Source: Laetiporus sulphureus 93-53
Lineage: Eukaryota > Basidiomycota > Agaricomycetes > Polyporales > Laetiporaceae
Reading direction: 5' to 3'
Assembly (NCBI RefSeq): GCF_001632365.1
Contig: NW_024468589.1
Location: forward strand, 49,281-113,280
Length of the DNA stretch: 64,000 bases
A program made the position numbers and the translations under genes. The notes under the pieces are model-generated. The model had not been told where the DNA came from. It was given only the letters and a program-made list of their open reading frames with translations, and searched no databases. Of the stretch, positions 1-12,955 are shown one piece after another; the stretch's first letter is position 1; each line of letters begins with the position of its first letter.

Positions 1-574
1 CAAAAAGGGGTGTTCATTGAATACGAACATGGGCGTGGGGCTTCCTGCGGTGCTTTGCCAGTTTGGTACATTATTATCGACACGACGCTTGCACTGGCTG
101 ACTTTCTTTCACAGTTGACCTGCACACCATGCTAACCACGATCCAAGGTGGCTTCAACACGTCCGCTATTCCTCCCGCTGCCCTTGGAGAGATTGCAGAT
201 CGTGAACGCATCCGGCTTGCATGTGACATGCAGCTGACCTATGCCTGGTTCCTGGAGCCGGAGTCTTTGGCGATCAATACCAAGACCCTGGGTGGGCCCG
301 TTGCAGCGGTGTTGTCTCCTGTCACCTCTGGTAGCACCGAACCCATCCTTTAGCTCTGCCGTAGCCCTGCCATAGTGGCGCGAGTTGGCCGTATGCCAAA
401 ATGGCGTTTGTACTGGTAGCTAGTTGTCCTTTTATTGCCTGCTTGTCTGTCATTGGCCTTGTACAAATATATCGTGTTACTGCCATGTCTCTTGCATATA
501 GAGGCCTGAATGTGCCTTGCCCAATTGGCTAGACCATGCCGTGGTCAACCCTTCCTGAATGACTTATTCTTTGC
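1..574. other. Left edge, no recognisable gene
   Basis: The only open frame of note is a 74-codon plus-strand ORF at 129-353, which I do not recognise. It sits just upstream of a decayed transposon-like gene, so it may belong to the same repeat. No RNA gene or clear promoter was seen. Confidence 0.3.
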
Positions 575-2690
575 GTGATCCTCTTGCCATTTCGAACTCC
601 GCTACTCAGCCTGCATAACTGGGTGTGGATTGGCATGCCCGTCCTTCACCTCATTCGCCTTTCATCCATCATGACCACCCCTTCTCCTCTGAGTCCTCCA
701 ACAGCTGCTCCGTCACCTGTTGCTGTCGATACCCCCACGTTGGATTCCTCTATGACTGTTACTTCCGATCCTGCACTTGTGGCACCTTCGAAGACCATCG
801 TGGCCCCCAAAGTTCCTCCCTTAGAGACTTTGGCCAGTGCCCTCTTTGACCGTATTCAAGACCTTTGCAGTAGCCATTCATTCAATGCTGCCGCTCGTGA
901 CACAGCAGGCCAGCAGTTGCTGGGTTCAATGGTACACCCTTCCTTTCTGTCACCTGCTATCCTGGCTCAGCGGAGCTGCCAGCATGTACTGCACGAGACT
1001 CCCGAAGGCCCTCTTTGCCTAGAACCCTTCCAAAAGGTCATTCAGTCAATTGCAGACCGTGTCTCTACTTCGGGCTGACTAAAGTGGGACATGGAGTTGT
1101 TGTCCGAGGGCCGCAAAGAGGCCCTGATGCAAGAGCTTGCGATGGTGCGCCTGACCGCATTTGGATTTTCCCTCATTTACTGATTCTCATTAGGTCGATT
1201 CTGAGCCCGAGGAGGCTCCGTGAAGTGCCCAATGCCAAGGACACCAGCAAGTTCATCGTTCATGAATGCCGTTTGAGGCAGATATCGTCGAGGAGATTGT
1301 CGACGGACCCCCTACTTCCCCAGAGTCTATTCCTGCAGATGACAAGATGGTTGACGCTGACGAGCCCCAGATGGATGAGTTGGAGGGTGAGAATGAGGTG
1401 GATCCTCCATCTCCGAAGCAGGTTAAACCTGGTACATCCTTCGTTATCCCCCGCCCTTTGCTATGCCTGACTTGGGTGATTATCCAGCACCTTCGATGGC
1501 CAAAACCCCTTCGTCTAAAACTCTTGTCGACACTCACCTTCACAATGTTACCGTGGATGCCATCGACTCTTAGGGCATGATACATCTTAAGAACAGCATG
1601 CTCATCTCCCAGAACCAGGTGCTGCAGAGCTGACCCTCCTATCGCGACCGCTCCTTGTCTCCTGACTTTCTCCCTCGGTGGCGCGCACCGCAAAGCCACT
1701 GCTTGGTACTCCATTATGCCTTTCTCTGACTGGCCCAACTGATTTGCCTTCTAGTGCCTTCACTGCTTCTGCCATGTCGAAGAGCTGTTACATGACGGAG
1801 CTTGAACCCATCTGCCGCAAGTGCGTGCATTCCAAGTCGAAGTGCCATTTCTGGGCCTGAAAGGGCATTCCCAATCTGCAAGACTTGAAGGGTTGGCTGC
1901 CCCTTCATGACTTCTATGAGCTTCAGGGCTGGCCCTCGCCAGATGAGCCTTCTCCAGAGGAGCTGCATGAGAGTCGCACGGCGTTCAGAGACTACGATGA
2001 ACAAATCCGTGCCCTCAACAAGCACGGCGTAGGCGTAAAAGGTGCTATGGAGGAGCAGAAGGCCTTCCGCGAGGGCCGACATGTACCTCGTTGTATTGTT
2101 CTGATGCACGGCAAGCCGCCCGTACTCGGGGAGTTACCTGCCCATGGCCAGCTCTCCTTCCTTGTTGCTGATGCGGTCGTAGCCCCGACTGTCTCCTCCT
2201 CAACTGCTGGACCTTCCGCATCCACTAGCATTGCCTTTGGTCTTCCGGAGGTGGAGGAGGTTAAGCCCTTGACCACTAAGGCAGGTTGTGGTGTAAAGCG
2301 CTCGGGCTCTATGGAGGGTGAGCTCGATGCTCCTCCTGCTCGTCGTTCACATCGTGCTCTATATAACGCTCAGTCCAAAGCATCGTCGTCTGGTGCGTCC
2401 GTTAAGAAGGAGGTCAAGGAGGAAGTCAAGGAAGAAGTCAAGTCCGAGCTGGAAGACATCAAGCCCGCCTCATCCTCTCACTCCATGCCTGCCAGACGTG
2501 CCACTGCTACACCCTCTGGTGAGGTTCCGTTCGTCTCCGTCCCTCCAGCTCCATCCCCAACTCATGCTTCATCAGTTACGTGATCGGCAGCTGCTTCTGC
2601 CTCATCCAATTTTGTGGAATTTGCCGGTGTCATGGTCAACCAGGACATGCTGTCTGATGCCATTGCCAACCTGTTTCGTAAGAAGTGAGA
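575..2690 (+). pseudogene. Decayed repeat-associated ORF cluster with Cys-rich motif
   Basis: Several plus-strand frames look like pieces of one protein interrupted by stops. A Pro/Ser/Thr-rich N-terminal part occupies about 671-1078, starting MTTPSPLSPP. An acidic stretch lies at 1266-1450. A Cys motif of the form C-x2-C-x6-C lies near 1819-1850. A charged C-terminal part at 1885-2583 includes a Lys/Glu repeat near 2405-2445. The composition resembles basidiomycete repeat-borne proteins with half zinc-cluster motifs; that comparison is from general knowledge and no function is assigned. The frame changes at least three times, which is too often for ordinary introns at the sites available. 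It lies 450 bp from a gypsy element on the opposite strand, so it may be part of the same composite repeat. Confidence 0.4.
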
Positions 2691-3143
2691 GTGATTGCAT
2701 GCTGGAGTCCATTGCGCTGTGCCTCGTGGTTACTTGCATTAGCCTGCCATGTCATTGTACAATGTAGTCTGCTTGTTCTGAATATAGTTGCTGCTCCGCA
2801 TTAGTGTGCCCGTAAATCCTTTAAGAAAATGAGATGAGAGTGATCTGTAACAATATTCACAGTGGCCGATACACAAGAGCATGGCCAATTAGTCCTCTTC
2901 TTCCTCTTCTGACCCTTGCCCTGCTAAATCCTTACTTTCCCCTTCTCCAGGCTCTTCTTCTTCTTCCTCCAGGTTCCCGGATTCTTCTGCTTCTTTCATC
3001 TCATCTAGCCACTTCTGAGAGACATCCAATACTTCTTCTGGTACCGATATCTGCTTGCGCGCAATGAATGGTATTACTCAGAAGGCTGCCACTGGCCTGT
3101 CCAAGACTGCTCCATCGAGTTCTGCTAGTACGTAAGCCCCACC
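2691..3143. other. Spacer between repeat ORFs and gypsy 3' end
   Basis: The stretch 2890-3000 is strongly pyrimidine-rich on the plus strand, so purine-rich on the minus strand. That would suit a polypurine tract just downstream of the minus-strand pol gene. I could not find a long terminal repeat here that matches anything right of the gag gene. Confidence 0.25.
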
Positions 3144-4252
3144 TCAGTTGCGTAGAATTACCACATAGGGTCCAATGTATCTGGGCCGCATCTTGCAATT
3201 GAGAGATTTCTCAATTTTCATGTGTCGGACCAGTACCAAGTCTCTGCGGCTAAAGTCGAAATCGCAGATCTTTGCGGAATGGTCCCTTTCGAACTTTTGT
3301 GCAGCTTCCCTTCTAGCTCCGTAGACGGCGTTATGAATCTTCTCTACTTGCTCTCGACGCTTCTGTAAGGCTTCAGCCCATCGCGCGATCAGCTCCGTGG
3401 TAGATATCATCGAAGTTGGTGGTGGTAGGAGGTAAGTGGCTTCAACTATGTCCATTGGTAGGATTGGCTGCATTCCTGTGACTGCAAAGTACGGCGAGCA
3501 CCCCATGCGACGCCTTGTAGTAATTCTTTCGGACCAAAATACAGAGTGCACTACTTGGCTCCAGCAGTGTTCTTTGCCATCTGCAGCCTTAAACAGGCCT
3601 TGTCATACATCAAAGTGAGGCCTTTCAACTATTCCATTGGCTCGTGAGTTGTAACCGCTGATCTGAATGTGATTGACGTGGTACTTTTTGGATAGATGAG
3701 CTGCAGCTTTGACGAAAGGTGCACCATTATCTGTCACGAGCTCCGAGAGTGCACCCCATCGACAAAGTATGTCCTCGAAGATCCAGTCTGCCAGGGCCTT
3801 AGCTAATGCATGTGAAATTCTGGGTAGTGCATAAGAGAACAACGCCCTTGTACAATGTACTTGAACCTGTTGCTGGACGACATGTGCATTGTGTCGATGT
3901 AAATTTTGGCAAATACTGATGCCGGACTCATGACGATTGGCGAAATCGAAATCTGCCATACTTGTCTTTGCTGGCAGAGCAGGCAGCTATGCACAAACCA
4001 TGCTATGTCTGCTCCAATATCCGGCCACCAAAATCATTCTCGGACCAGAGCCTTGGTCGCAAAGATTCCTCAGTGCCCTAAGTCATCATGCGAGGCTTGC
4101 AAGATGGCCATTTGCTGCTCTGGCCATACGACGACCCTATGCACCCCTTGTGAATCCTTTCGCCATAACTTGCATTCTCGAATAAAGAAATGTACCGCAT
4201 AGCGTACGACCTTCTCGTATTCTTTGTCTGTCCAACTGGCAGGTCTTTGCAT
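3144..4252 (-). pseudogene. gypsy integrase (broken)
   Basis: Three pieces are visible. A zinc-binding HHCC segment comes first, with ILQASHDDLGH near 4080 and CLLCQQRQ near 3970. The catalytic core at 3959-3603 includes the second Asp in VTDNGAPF and the catalytic Glu in NGIVERPHFDV. A C-terminal piece at 3551-3144 begins GCSPYFAVTGMQP, typical of the region after the core. Each piece is in a different frame from its neighbour. This ends the retrotransposon coding region. Confidence 0.75.
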
Positions 4253-4303
4253 ATCTCCCAGCCCTTGGTAGACATGTTTGACTAGTAGGTCTGACTTCGT
4301 GGC

Positions 4304-4948
4304 TCATTCAGATCGTGGAACATTACTATAGCCATCCGATGGGCTCGAATCTGTGGTGGGTATAGCCGGGTCGGAGCTGGTCTGAACTTGTGTGGAAGAC
4401 ACAAAAATCAGCCATAAAGTGCTGCGTATATCCTCCCCACTAAAATACTGACTATCCCCAGTCAGAAGTGTGTGCGTGAGTGGATGAGAGGAACTGAGTA
4501 AGACGCAGTGCATAAAACCGTGAAGTCGGTCGATCCAGTCTTTGAAGCCATCATCGTCCTCAGTAGGCGGCAAATCATCGGGCTGGACTGACCTCCGAGA
4601 TAAGCCATCTGGACCATGTTTAATGCTGGGGATGTGGACCAGCTTAAAGTGGAACAGTAGAATGGACATGATCCACCTGTTAATGCTTGCGCTGGGGGCG
4701 AGATCTGGGTTTTGAAGCATTCCCTTGATGTATCTGGCATCAACTTCGATGATGAGGTTTCGGACACCAATCAGATACATCTTCAGAGCATGCAGCATGC
4801 GATACAGTCCATAAAGCTCAAGCTTGGGTTGAGAGAATCGACCTTCGTGAGCATTAAGCGTGATAGACCCAAAGCGATTGTAGTAGCGCTTCTTTGGGTC
4901 TTCCTCTGAGCATTGGCACAATTGGTACCCAACCGCTATCATGGACAT
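4304..4948 (-). pseudogene. gypsy RNase H and connection
   Basis: The frame reads through the RNase H-like region after the reverse transcriptase. AVGYQLCQCSEEDPKKRYYN precedes a stretch with FSQPKLELYGLYRMLHAL, where the Glu of the RNase H active site is expected, followed by IIEVDARYIKGM containing a conserved Asp. The tail runs into a low-identity linker before the integrase. The start is missing because the frame is shifted near 4950. Confidence 0.65.
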
Positions 4949-5080
4949 GTCAACGGCTAAAATAACTGGTGCATCCGAGGAGCAGTTGATTGCTCACAAC
5001 GCAGGAGACTGCAAGAGAGCCTCTTTGAGATCTGCCATGGCCTGGAGTTGATCCTGGCCAAACTCGAATGGTACACCTTT

Positions 5081-5936
5081 TCACATAAGTTGGACCAGCA
5101 CATGCGCACATTTGGCAAAGTTCTTAATAAAGATCCTTGCCACACCAATAGTGCCTAGAAATGCTCGGACTTCTGATAGGTCTTTGCAAGGTCCCCAATT
5201 GCACACCGCTGCAACACATGATTCATCTGGGAGTCGTCCTTCTGGTGTGCATCGGTGGCCAACAACCATAATCTCCGGGCTGCACAGCGCTAACTTTGTC
5301 CCCGAGAATGTGCCGCCCACGTACTCCATGTGTTGTACTATGCAGTTGAGGTTCTGAAAATGCTCCCAGATGAATCTGCGTATGCCGGAGTTCTCTGGAA
5401 TTGTCTCGAACATCCCATCTGACTGCTTGTACTGCGAGGCTGGCCCCTTGACTGGCACATCATCGATGTAGGGCACAGTAAACTCTGGGATCTCTGATTG
5501 AAGAATGTACGTGATGTCATCATGAAAGATTGGAACTGAGTTCGTCCAGCCCATTGGCAAGGTTATAAGTCGGAGTGCGCCGAAGGGGGTCTGAAATGTT
5601 GTGAGGTCTTGGGAGGATTCTGCAATTAGCCGTTCATCATAGCCGATGTATAAATCCAGCATTGCCCCACATGCGCATCCTCTGAATTGTTCGGTGAGGT
5701 GCTCTGGGGTTGGGGTAACTCCGAATTGTTATGGCATTAAGTGGTTCTAGGCTGTGGACCAAATGCAAGGATTTGTCATCCTTCTTGACCACACAGAACC
5801 AGCGTGATCTGTACGAGCTGTTTGAGGGCTCGTAGACTCCTGCGTCTATCTTCCGTCTGATCACCGCACAAAGTTCTCGATAAATTCCTGGGGGTATTGG
5901 AATGTTGCACTGAACCCAGGGCTTGTGTGGAACCAC
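5081..5936 (-). pseudogene. pol: gypsy reverse transcriptase
   Basis: Two overlapping frame-shifted pieces, 5936-5637 and 5662-5081, together span the fingers and palm. The first contains the entry motif around CVVKKDDKSLHLVHSLEPLN. The second contains LITLPMGWTNSVPIFHDDI and the catalytic YIDD box (VPYIDDVPVKGP near 5460), so both catalytic Asp residues are intact. The frame break near 5650 and downstream stops make it non-functional. Confidence 0.85.
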
Positions 5937-6626
5937 TGGAAAGTCAATTGGCAGAAAGTACTCAGTGTGAAAGCTGCCTCACTCTAAGTCATCCCATGCG
6001 AAGGCCCTGTTGTGAAGACACATAAATGTATGCAAGAGTGCTCACTCGTCTGGCCATAGAAATCCTCCTGAATGTGTGGTCCAGGGCCATCTTGTGTTCT
6101 AGCGAGTATCTGCTGGTGGGCGTAAACTGTGGTGGATGCGTAGGTAGTTGTGATAACATGGCTAGCAGGTCACCCATGATGGAACGTATGATTCTGAAAG
6201 ATTCTGGTACCATGGTAAGAACTGGTTGAGTCTTGAGTGCAACGGGCTTGTACTTCTTCTTGGTAGCTGCGAAGCTTGCTGACGGAGGTTTGCCTGATTC
6301 GTGGTGATTGGCAGACGTGGGTGTATCAAAGGATAGAGTCAAGATTAAAGCTTGTGTATGCGAGGCTTGTAACGTAGAGATGTGAGGCGAATCTTGGCAA
6401 TAAAGTGAATCGAGAGCTTGTACAAATTGTGTGGATGCTTGCAAATATCTGATTGGAATAGCGGTAGGGTCAGAGGGTGTGATCTAGGTATATGTGATGA
6501 TTTCTGGCTGGAGCTGGGCATTCGCTTCGATAACTAGGGCCAAACTGTCACTTGGGTTGTCTATACCCTCCGCTAATGAAAACCCGACTGGTCCATGTCC
6601 TTAGGTCGGTGAAACCGTGGAGGTCC

Positions 6627-7037
6627 TCAGCATATGGTTGGAATAGTCGTGACTTGGCCTGAGTTTGGGCAAACTATCGTGACCGTCTGATCTTCATTGA
6701 AGAAGTTCCTAACCACGCTCTTGGTTAGAACATCAAAGGGTCTTCCAAGTAGGATATCGTAGGCAGCAGTGCAGATAACGTGAATCTGCAAATAAAGCAC
6801 TATGTTGCCAACTTGGAAGGGAATATTGCACACTAGTCCCAATGATTGGTCGACTTCTCCATTAGCTGATTGCATATTCAGCTTGACTGTTGGGTTGTAG
6901 ATGAGCCCCAATGCATGGCAGACATCTTCCGACATTGCCACTATCTGACACCCCGGATCTAGGATCGCTTCTACCCGCTCTTTGTTATCCACCAAAGCTA
7001 TGATGGAATGAAGCGAATGAGAATCCTTAGCCACCAC
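6627..7037 (-). pseudogene. gypsy aspartic protease
   Basis: This is a retropepsin-like segment. The active-site loop reads ILDPGCQIVAMS, where a typical loop is a hydrophobic-hydrophobic-D-S-G motif; here D-P-G replaces D-S-G. The flap and second hydrophobic motif follow (YDILLGRPF), as in retroelement proteases. It lies between gag and reverse transcriptase on the same strand, as expected. Frames on both sides are shifted, so it is a relic. Confidence 0.7.
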
Positions 7038-7168
7038 CAGCTGTTCTGGGTCTCCATGCTGGTGTATGTGTCACAGATACGTGTCATAAGGATCTGGGAC
7101 GATCAAACCATGGGGCTGCAATGGTTCGCCGTGATACGAGAGTTCGCCAATCTGCGCCGTGGTCCCGT

Positions 7169-9210
7169 TCATGAAGGTCTCTTCATCAGCTTCCCTATCA
7201 CTAACATAGAAGTCCCTGTACTTGGTGGATTGACTCTCCTTGGCGTGCAAGCTTCTCGGTATTTGTTGCGAACATCCGCTGAAATCGACAGTAATTCCTT
7301 GAGTGAGATAGCTATCATGGGATTTTTCATAGATCTCTTAAAAATGTCATCAGAGAGCTGCGGCTGATAGACTGGGGTGGTAGTACGATAGGCCGGGTCT
7401 CTGTTCTGAGGTCTCGGTGCGCCCGAGGCAAAGTTACACGTGGATGGTGGCACATAGGTAGCATCCCTGGCTGCACGATAGGGATGTTCTGGCTCCTTGT
7501 CTGCTTCCGGCGTAGTGGCTGTAGGCTGTAACGTAGATGATGTGGTTGATAAAGCAGCTGTAGGCACTGTACTCATAGTGGGCTGTGTCTGCGTGACTGG
7601 TTGGCTAACTGACATGGGCGGAGATTGACGAGTGTTTGCATTCGATTTGCGCGGAGGCATGTATACTCCATCGAATACTTGCTTTGTCTTGCACAACGAG
7701 TATAACTCTTGTTCTAAGGCATGAATGCGGTTGTCGGCCCCCAAGGCAAAGGTGCTATGCTCCTGAGGGGAGACTTCAAATAAGTTTGTGGCTGAGATCG
7801 ACGCCTGCGTCTGTGCAGTGGACTGATTTCTCCTATGCCATTCGTAGATTCAGTCACGAATGGTTATACCCAGAATGATACGTGGGATGAAGGATCCGTT
7901 CAGCAAGACCACCTTCCCGGCAGAGTTTTGCATACACTTGCCGGACTTTATGTCCTCCTCTACATGCTTGCAGGTGCCTATCATGCCCCCTGCTTCGCCA
8001 CAATAGTGACAATAGCCCATGCTGTTGCCTCCACTACTTGTAGTTGGCTTTGGCACTGCGCTAGCTTGTATGCCATTCCCCTTTGGCACAACTCCAGTCA
8101 CCGCTGCTGTCAACATTTGCACAGACTTGACTAGGCTCTCGATGAGTAGTGAGATGTCCTCTGTCTTAATCGCAGGTTCTGACTCTGACTTCACTTTGCT
8201 GCTACCGGCGACTGCTGGTGAGGGCGAAGTTCCATGAAGGACAAACTTTGCCACTTCGTAGATCTCGTTGACATCGTATGGATCATCGGGATAGTGGTCC
8301 GGCTGCTTTAGCTGAAGTCGCTGTGATATCTGACTCCATAGGTCTGGCAGGAATTCTCGTGCAAATGCCCGGTTGCGCTCAGAATACGAAATGCGATGTT
8401 TGCCTATGAGGAACGTAGTAATTACCAAGAATTCACGATGGTAGGCTCCAAGTTCCGCAATGCTATGGATTCCCAGCCTTGCTCGCTCCCCAATGAGCAT
8501 GTCCATATCTCGGACCTCCTACTTGCGCTCCATATCTGCGCCAGGGTACAGTCACTGTACTGCTACTTTGAGATCTTGGACGTGCGCTGGACATCTGAAT
8601 ATTCTTCCAAGCTTTCGATGAGGTCTGCTACGTCGATAGTGAGGTATCGGCAAACCCAGCGTTTCCTTTCTGTTTTATCCGTGATATTGCAACGGGCAAA
8701 TAAGATTTCCAAATTGTCAAAGAATCGCAGAAGTGTGCGCGGATGCTCTGGATCGAACGTAGGGGCTGTGCGATCCCCTCTAAATGGCATTTGGCTGACG
8801 GTTGTAATTGTAGCTGCCATCGTGTACTGGGTATGGTGTGTAGGTGGCAAACTTTGAATGCGAGCTTCTGCCTCTTGAATCTCGTCTAGAAGTGAATGTC
8901 CTTTGGAGATAAAGTCGTCTAAACCTAAACTTGGTTCTGACGCAATGGACGAGGGCTGATGGATGCTAGAAACGTTCGAGGATACTGGAGATAGTGGACT
9001 TGATTGTCTGGAGTTGGACGGTGCTGGACTGGCTGTCCGAGAGTTTGCCACTGTGGCTGGAAAGTGTTCCCTCGGATCATAATCTGCAAGATACTCGTGT
9101 CCTTCATCTGTGCGCTCAAATCCTGTTCTCTGATACTTCTGTAGCCTCCTGAGTCTCTCATTGAAGGAAGTAAAAACTTCTTCTGACATTTCGGATATGG
9201 CTGCGAGCAT
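7169..9210 (-). pseudogene. gag: gypsy gag (broken)
   Basis: This is the nucleocapsid precursor of the gypsy element, in three frame-shifted pieces: 9210-8563, 8506-7850 and 7744-7169. The first piece holds a capsid-like stretch (RTAPTFDPEHPRTLLRFFDN). The second holds a degenerate CCHC zinc knuckle, CHYCGEAGGMIGTC, near 8000, in which the expected His is Gly. The third carries the spacer typical of basidiomycete gypsy Gag-Pol (EPEHPYRAARDATYVPP). Losing the knuckle His should impair RNA packaging. The junctions between pieces are frameshifts rather than introns, because the parts nearly abut. Confidence 0.75.
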
Positions 9211-9587
9211 TTGCCAACAACGTCAATGATTTCTAAACCTTCAATTCTTCAACCCCTCACGGTGGGCTCCAGAAATGATGCGTCCATGGAGCTCCTGGCC
9301 TCGTGCTACTCCAACACTAATTCAGGGTCCGCTGTGTGGGGTGTATGTGGGGGGCGACTTTGGCGAGGGTTTGCTGTGAGCTGGTTTAGTGACTTGAAGC
9401 TACTGGCAATAGGGATGGGTAATGGGTTGGTAATGGACTGGGGTAGTGTGCAGGTGCGGCCAACAATCGTAAGATTGGCAAATGATGGTGTGGGCAGCCA
9501 ATATCGAGCCTTGGAAAAGGAACTAGGGTTGTGTGGGAAGGAAAGGCTGTATTTGAAAGGGGCTCCAAGCATGGGATTGTCGGACTT

Positions 9588-9835
9588 GATCGCAAATGTG
9601 TTTTGATCGCAGCGAGGTGGAGCGGAGCTGACCGTATATGAGATGCTGATCGGAGGATGGCAGGGAAGCTCGGTTAAGTCCGATGTGCGAAGATCCTTGG
9701 GCCAACTACTATATTTGGGATAAAACCCATGGTCTAAGGCTAGAAATGGCCCGGAGCTGATCAGAAGTGCGATATTGTCGCAAGAAGGCAGGTCGGACCT
9801 GATCGTATATGTGTTTCTGATCGGAGGGCGTCGGA
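9588..9835. repeat. Imperfect direct repeat pair right of gag
   Basis: Two blocks of about 60 bp, at roughly 9598-9660 and 9768-9833, share words such as CGTATATG and CTGATCGGAGG in the same order at a period of about 170 bp. They lie in the non-coding flank where the gypsy 5' terminal repeat would be expected, so they may be regulatory repeats of that terminal repeat. Confidence 0.45.
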
Positions 9836-12800
9836 GCGCCGGTGTCTAAGCCAATGAGAGCGAGGCCTCAGACAGGTTCTGAGGAGTCCTGGAAATGTAG
9901 GGCTGAAAGGGGTAACTGAGTGATGTAGCATGGGAGTGTGTTGAAATATCTTCGGTTGCTAGGTGGGCTGGGCCTGATGATATAATAATGACGAAGTGCA
10001 CTGTGATTGGTGCTGGGACTTAGCTGAAACTGTGAGAATGTGCCTAGTGACCGTAGCTAAGGCAATAGAAAAGAGCTGCTGGCCAAGAGATGAAGTGCTG
10101 AGATGTAGGCTGTGGGCTAGGAGACTCGAGCTCCTCCCAATTCGATTGTTTTAGTATGTACATGTGGTAGGCTTATATACCGCCCTAGCAGGCCACCACC
10201 GAGAGTTTGCCTGCTTGGGTGATTAAACTAGGTATGGTAAAAGAAAGACTGAAACGAGTAAGATATTAGCTGAAACTTGCAACGTAATTGTGTTCCTGTT
10301 TGAAATACCGGACCAGACCGTTAACACATATCAGAACATGTTTCACCCATGCTGACTTGGCTGGGCAGTCTTCGCACATCTTTGCCATGATGGCAGTCCT
10401 TTGCCCTGGTCTTCTGGGTGCCTACTGCCTGATGCTGTTGCTACCGCTAAGTCCACCGAGCCTTCTTGCATTCGGAAGTGTCAGCGTAGCTTCAGGATGG
10501 CCGAGCCTTCCCACGATGCTTTATTTCCACTGCCTCGTGGTGAATGACTCCCACGGTGGCAATAGCACGGACCGGCTCGTCGCCTTGCTGGCCTAACTTT
10601 GCCAAAATCGGGGTCATTCTCGTGCTTCTGTCAGTCAGCCGCTCTCGCCATGCATCAACGTATATAAAGATTAGCATGTAGAGGACGAAACTTCAGATTG
10701 TTTCTCCTCATCTACCACTGTAGCGACCACTAAGCTTACTAGCTCCATCATATATCTATCACCTTTCCATACACTTGCTACACAGCTAGTAAGTGTTAGG
10801 CTCTTTAGCCACTTTAGGGATCAGGGGGATCAGGACGGCACATTCTACGTGACCGCTCCTTTTTTAGTCTTTTTGATCTCTTGTTCAGCATCGCTGTGAC
10901 ACAACTTCTTTTCCCTTCCACCACTGATTGGAAGGCCCTTTGCCTTGCAATCAAGGGTGAGAAGGTAAGCGCTATTTCGGACAGCCTACTCTGGGTGTCC
11001 GAAGTCATTTCCAACGAAAATTTTTCTTTCAGGTCACTATTTCACCTGAAGATGCAGTGGCCACCCTCTGGGTGCCACTCATCATGCTAATTGGTTCTGG
11101 CATAGGAACCATTCATGGCAGTGAGTCCACACTCCAAGCCCACCTGCGCCTCTCGGTAGGGGTATGTACGCTGACCCCACTCAATGCTGAAGCGTTACTT
11201 ATAGAACTTCAGATTCTACTTAGTACAGCTGGAGGCATATACATGTCTTCGACATCCTCGACATCATCTATAGTGATATGGTATTAACTCCTCAAGGGAG
11301 GTGAACCACGAATGTGGTATTGTCCAAGGCCTCATCTTTATCCATTATGTCAGACGAAGGTGAAATTCTTGACCTTACTTCTTCACCAGAGTGGTGAGGG
11401 TTTGAGCTGGATCTCGAGCCCATGCTCGGAACAAAGCTATGGCTCAATTCTGGGACAACATCAGTAATTGCGGAGTCAATGGGGTACTCACCATTATCAG
11501 AAGGCCGAATGCCTTCAACGCTCATTGAGCACCTAACCTGCATGGTGTGGCCATGTGCCATTTCAGGTAATGGTCACACACAATGAACTGAGGTCAATTT
11601 TTGATATCGCAGATGTGATAGTGTCGTTACAGGGCCAGAAGAATGAGTTGATCAGACTCAATAGTATCCAGGCACGAGCAATGAGAGCGAGAGTTATAGA
11701 GTCAAGCGAGTCAGTCTTATACTGTCAAAAATATGTGACGTTCGCAGCTACTTTTGGTAGTTGGTGGCATCACACGAGCGAAAGCATCACATGCAGGAAG
11801 AGACAGGTTATAGGACTCTGAATTTTCAGTAATACAAGCACTGCTCTTTACATGGGGTTTCGGGCCTTTATTTATACATAGAGCCTGTAGGTAAAACTTA
11901 AGGGGTTCAAAAGAGCGTAGGGAGGCGAAACGAGTGAAACATTTGAGTGTGGGGTGTGGTTCAAAAAGGAAATAGCTCAGCCACAGCTGAAACGGGGCTG
12001 TGGCTGAGGGAACAGATGTCGGCGCTCTGCGGAACGCGCCGTTACACACACGTAGGGGCATATTCAAGATAATCAAAATTTTCGTTGAATTAACCCCGGC
12101 TATTGGCGTTGAAGTCACTGTTGCATATCTCATATGTGCAAAATCTGACTCCGGAACCTCACTTGGTAGATTTTTGTTCCTTTGTCGCTGCTAGCGCTTC
12201 TACGACGCTGTCCTACACTTGTAGAAGCTTTGCGCGTGTAGAAAGCTCGAATCAATAAGCCAAAAAAGTCAGGTAAGGCAAATAATGAACTTCAGATGGT
12301 GGCGAGTCGCACATGCGTCCAGCAAGGTCGAAAAGTTAGTATGCGAGGAATGCAAGTTACAAAGCTGTGCATCAGTGTGTAGAAAGTCCATGTATACGAG
12401 CGAAATAAAACCTCGAGCTATCAGAAAAGGTTCAAATATCAGCTTTTAGAACTAGTAGCAAAAGCAGCACACGAGGATACCAGTACAATTCCAAACAGAC
12501 CAGGGAAATGGATGACAGCGGTGCACTTGAATCGCAGAAGCCAGACAAAGGAGACACGCAAAAATCCCGGCGCAACATCATCATTGACTGGCTGAGGTGT
12601 GGCGGCGGATGTGGCACGGTCCTTCTGCCCTTCGTACAAACCAACCCCCCCCCCCAAACCAAACTTCCAAAGAAAGGTTGTTCGGGAGGCTGACTATAAT
12701 CCAGTCACTTGGCATTAAGACTAACCGGAGAAGTCGTGCGCAGCAAGTTCAGAACGAGCAAATAATTGTACACAATTGATACATAGAACCTATTAGTCCC

Positions 12801-12955
12801 ACAGATCAGCGTGAAGCAATACACGGGGTCACTCGTACAATACAGTCTAAAATTCAACGACAGCGGACATTGTCCTGTATGTGATCGTACCAGGGTCGTG
12901 AACCGCTTGCGAGAAGCACATGATGCAGCGTCATTAAGGAAGCCATCAAGAACGA
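9836..12955. other. Gene-poor stretch
   Basis: I see no coding sequence with a coherent protein composition across these 3.1 kb. A minus-strand TATA-like word lies near 10175 and a plus-strand one near 10660. A poly-C run sits at about 12645-12655. Short open frames here have no recognisable motif. This is probably repeat-derived sequence between the retrotransposon and the gene island. Confidence 0.4.

Larger units (their letters stand above)
3144..9210 (-). mobile_element. Degenerate Ty3/gypsy retrotransposon
   Basis: Reading right to left on the minus strand, the order is gag, protease, reverse transcriptase, RNase H, integrase. This is the diagnostic Ty3/gypsy order; in Ty1/copia the integrase precedes the reverse transcriptase. 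The coding sequence is broken into at least eight frames by shifts and stops, so the copy cannot make a normal Gag-Pol. Matching long terminal repeats were not found on either side, which suggests truncation or strong divergence. Individual modules are listed separately. Confidence 0.88.

Noticed and set aside
9254..9272. Primer-binding-site-like sequence on the minus strand beginning TGGAGCCCACCGTG, just upstream of gag
   Set aside because: It starts TGG like a tRNA-complementary site, but I cannot match it to a tRNA 3' end, and the adjacent sequence does not end in CA as a terminal repeat should.
10288..10790. Possible solo LTR (starts TGT, internal TATATAAAG, ends ACACA)
   Set aside because: No target duplication and no second copy in the window.
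12645..12655. Poly-C run as a structural element
   Set aside because: A single homopolymer without partner or context; may be a sequencing artefact.
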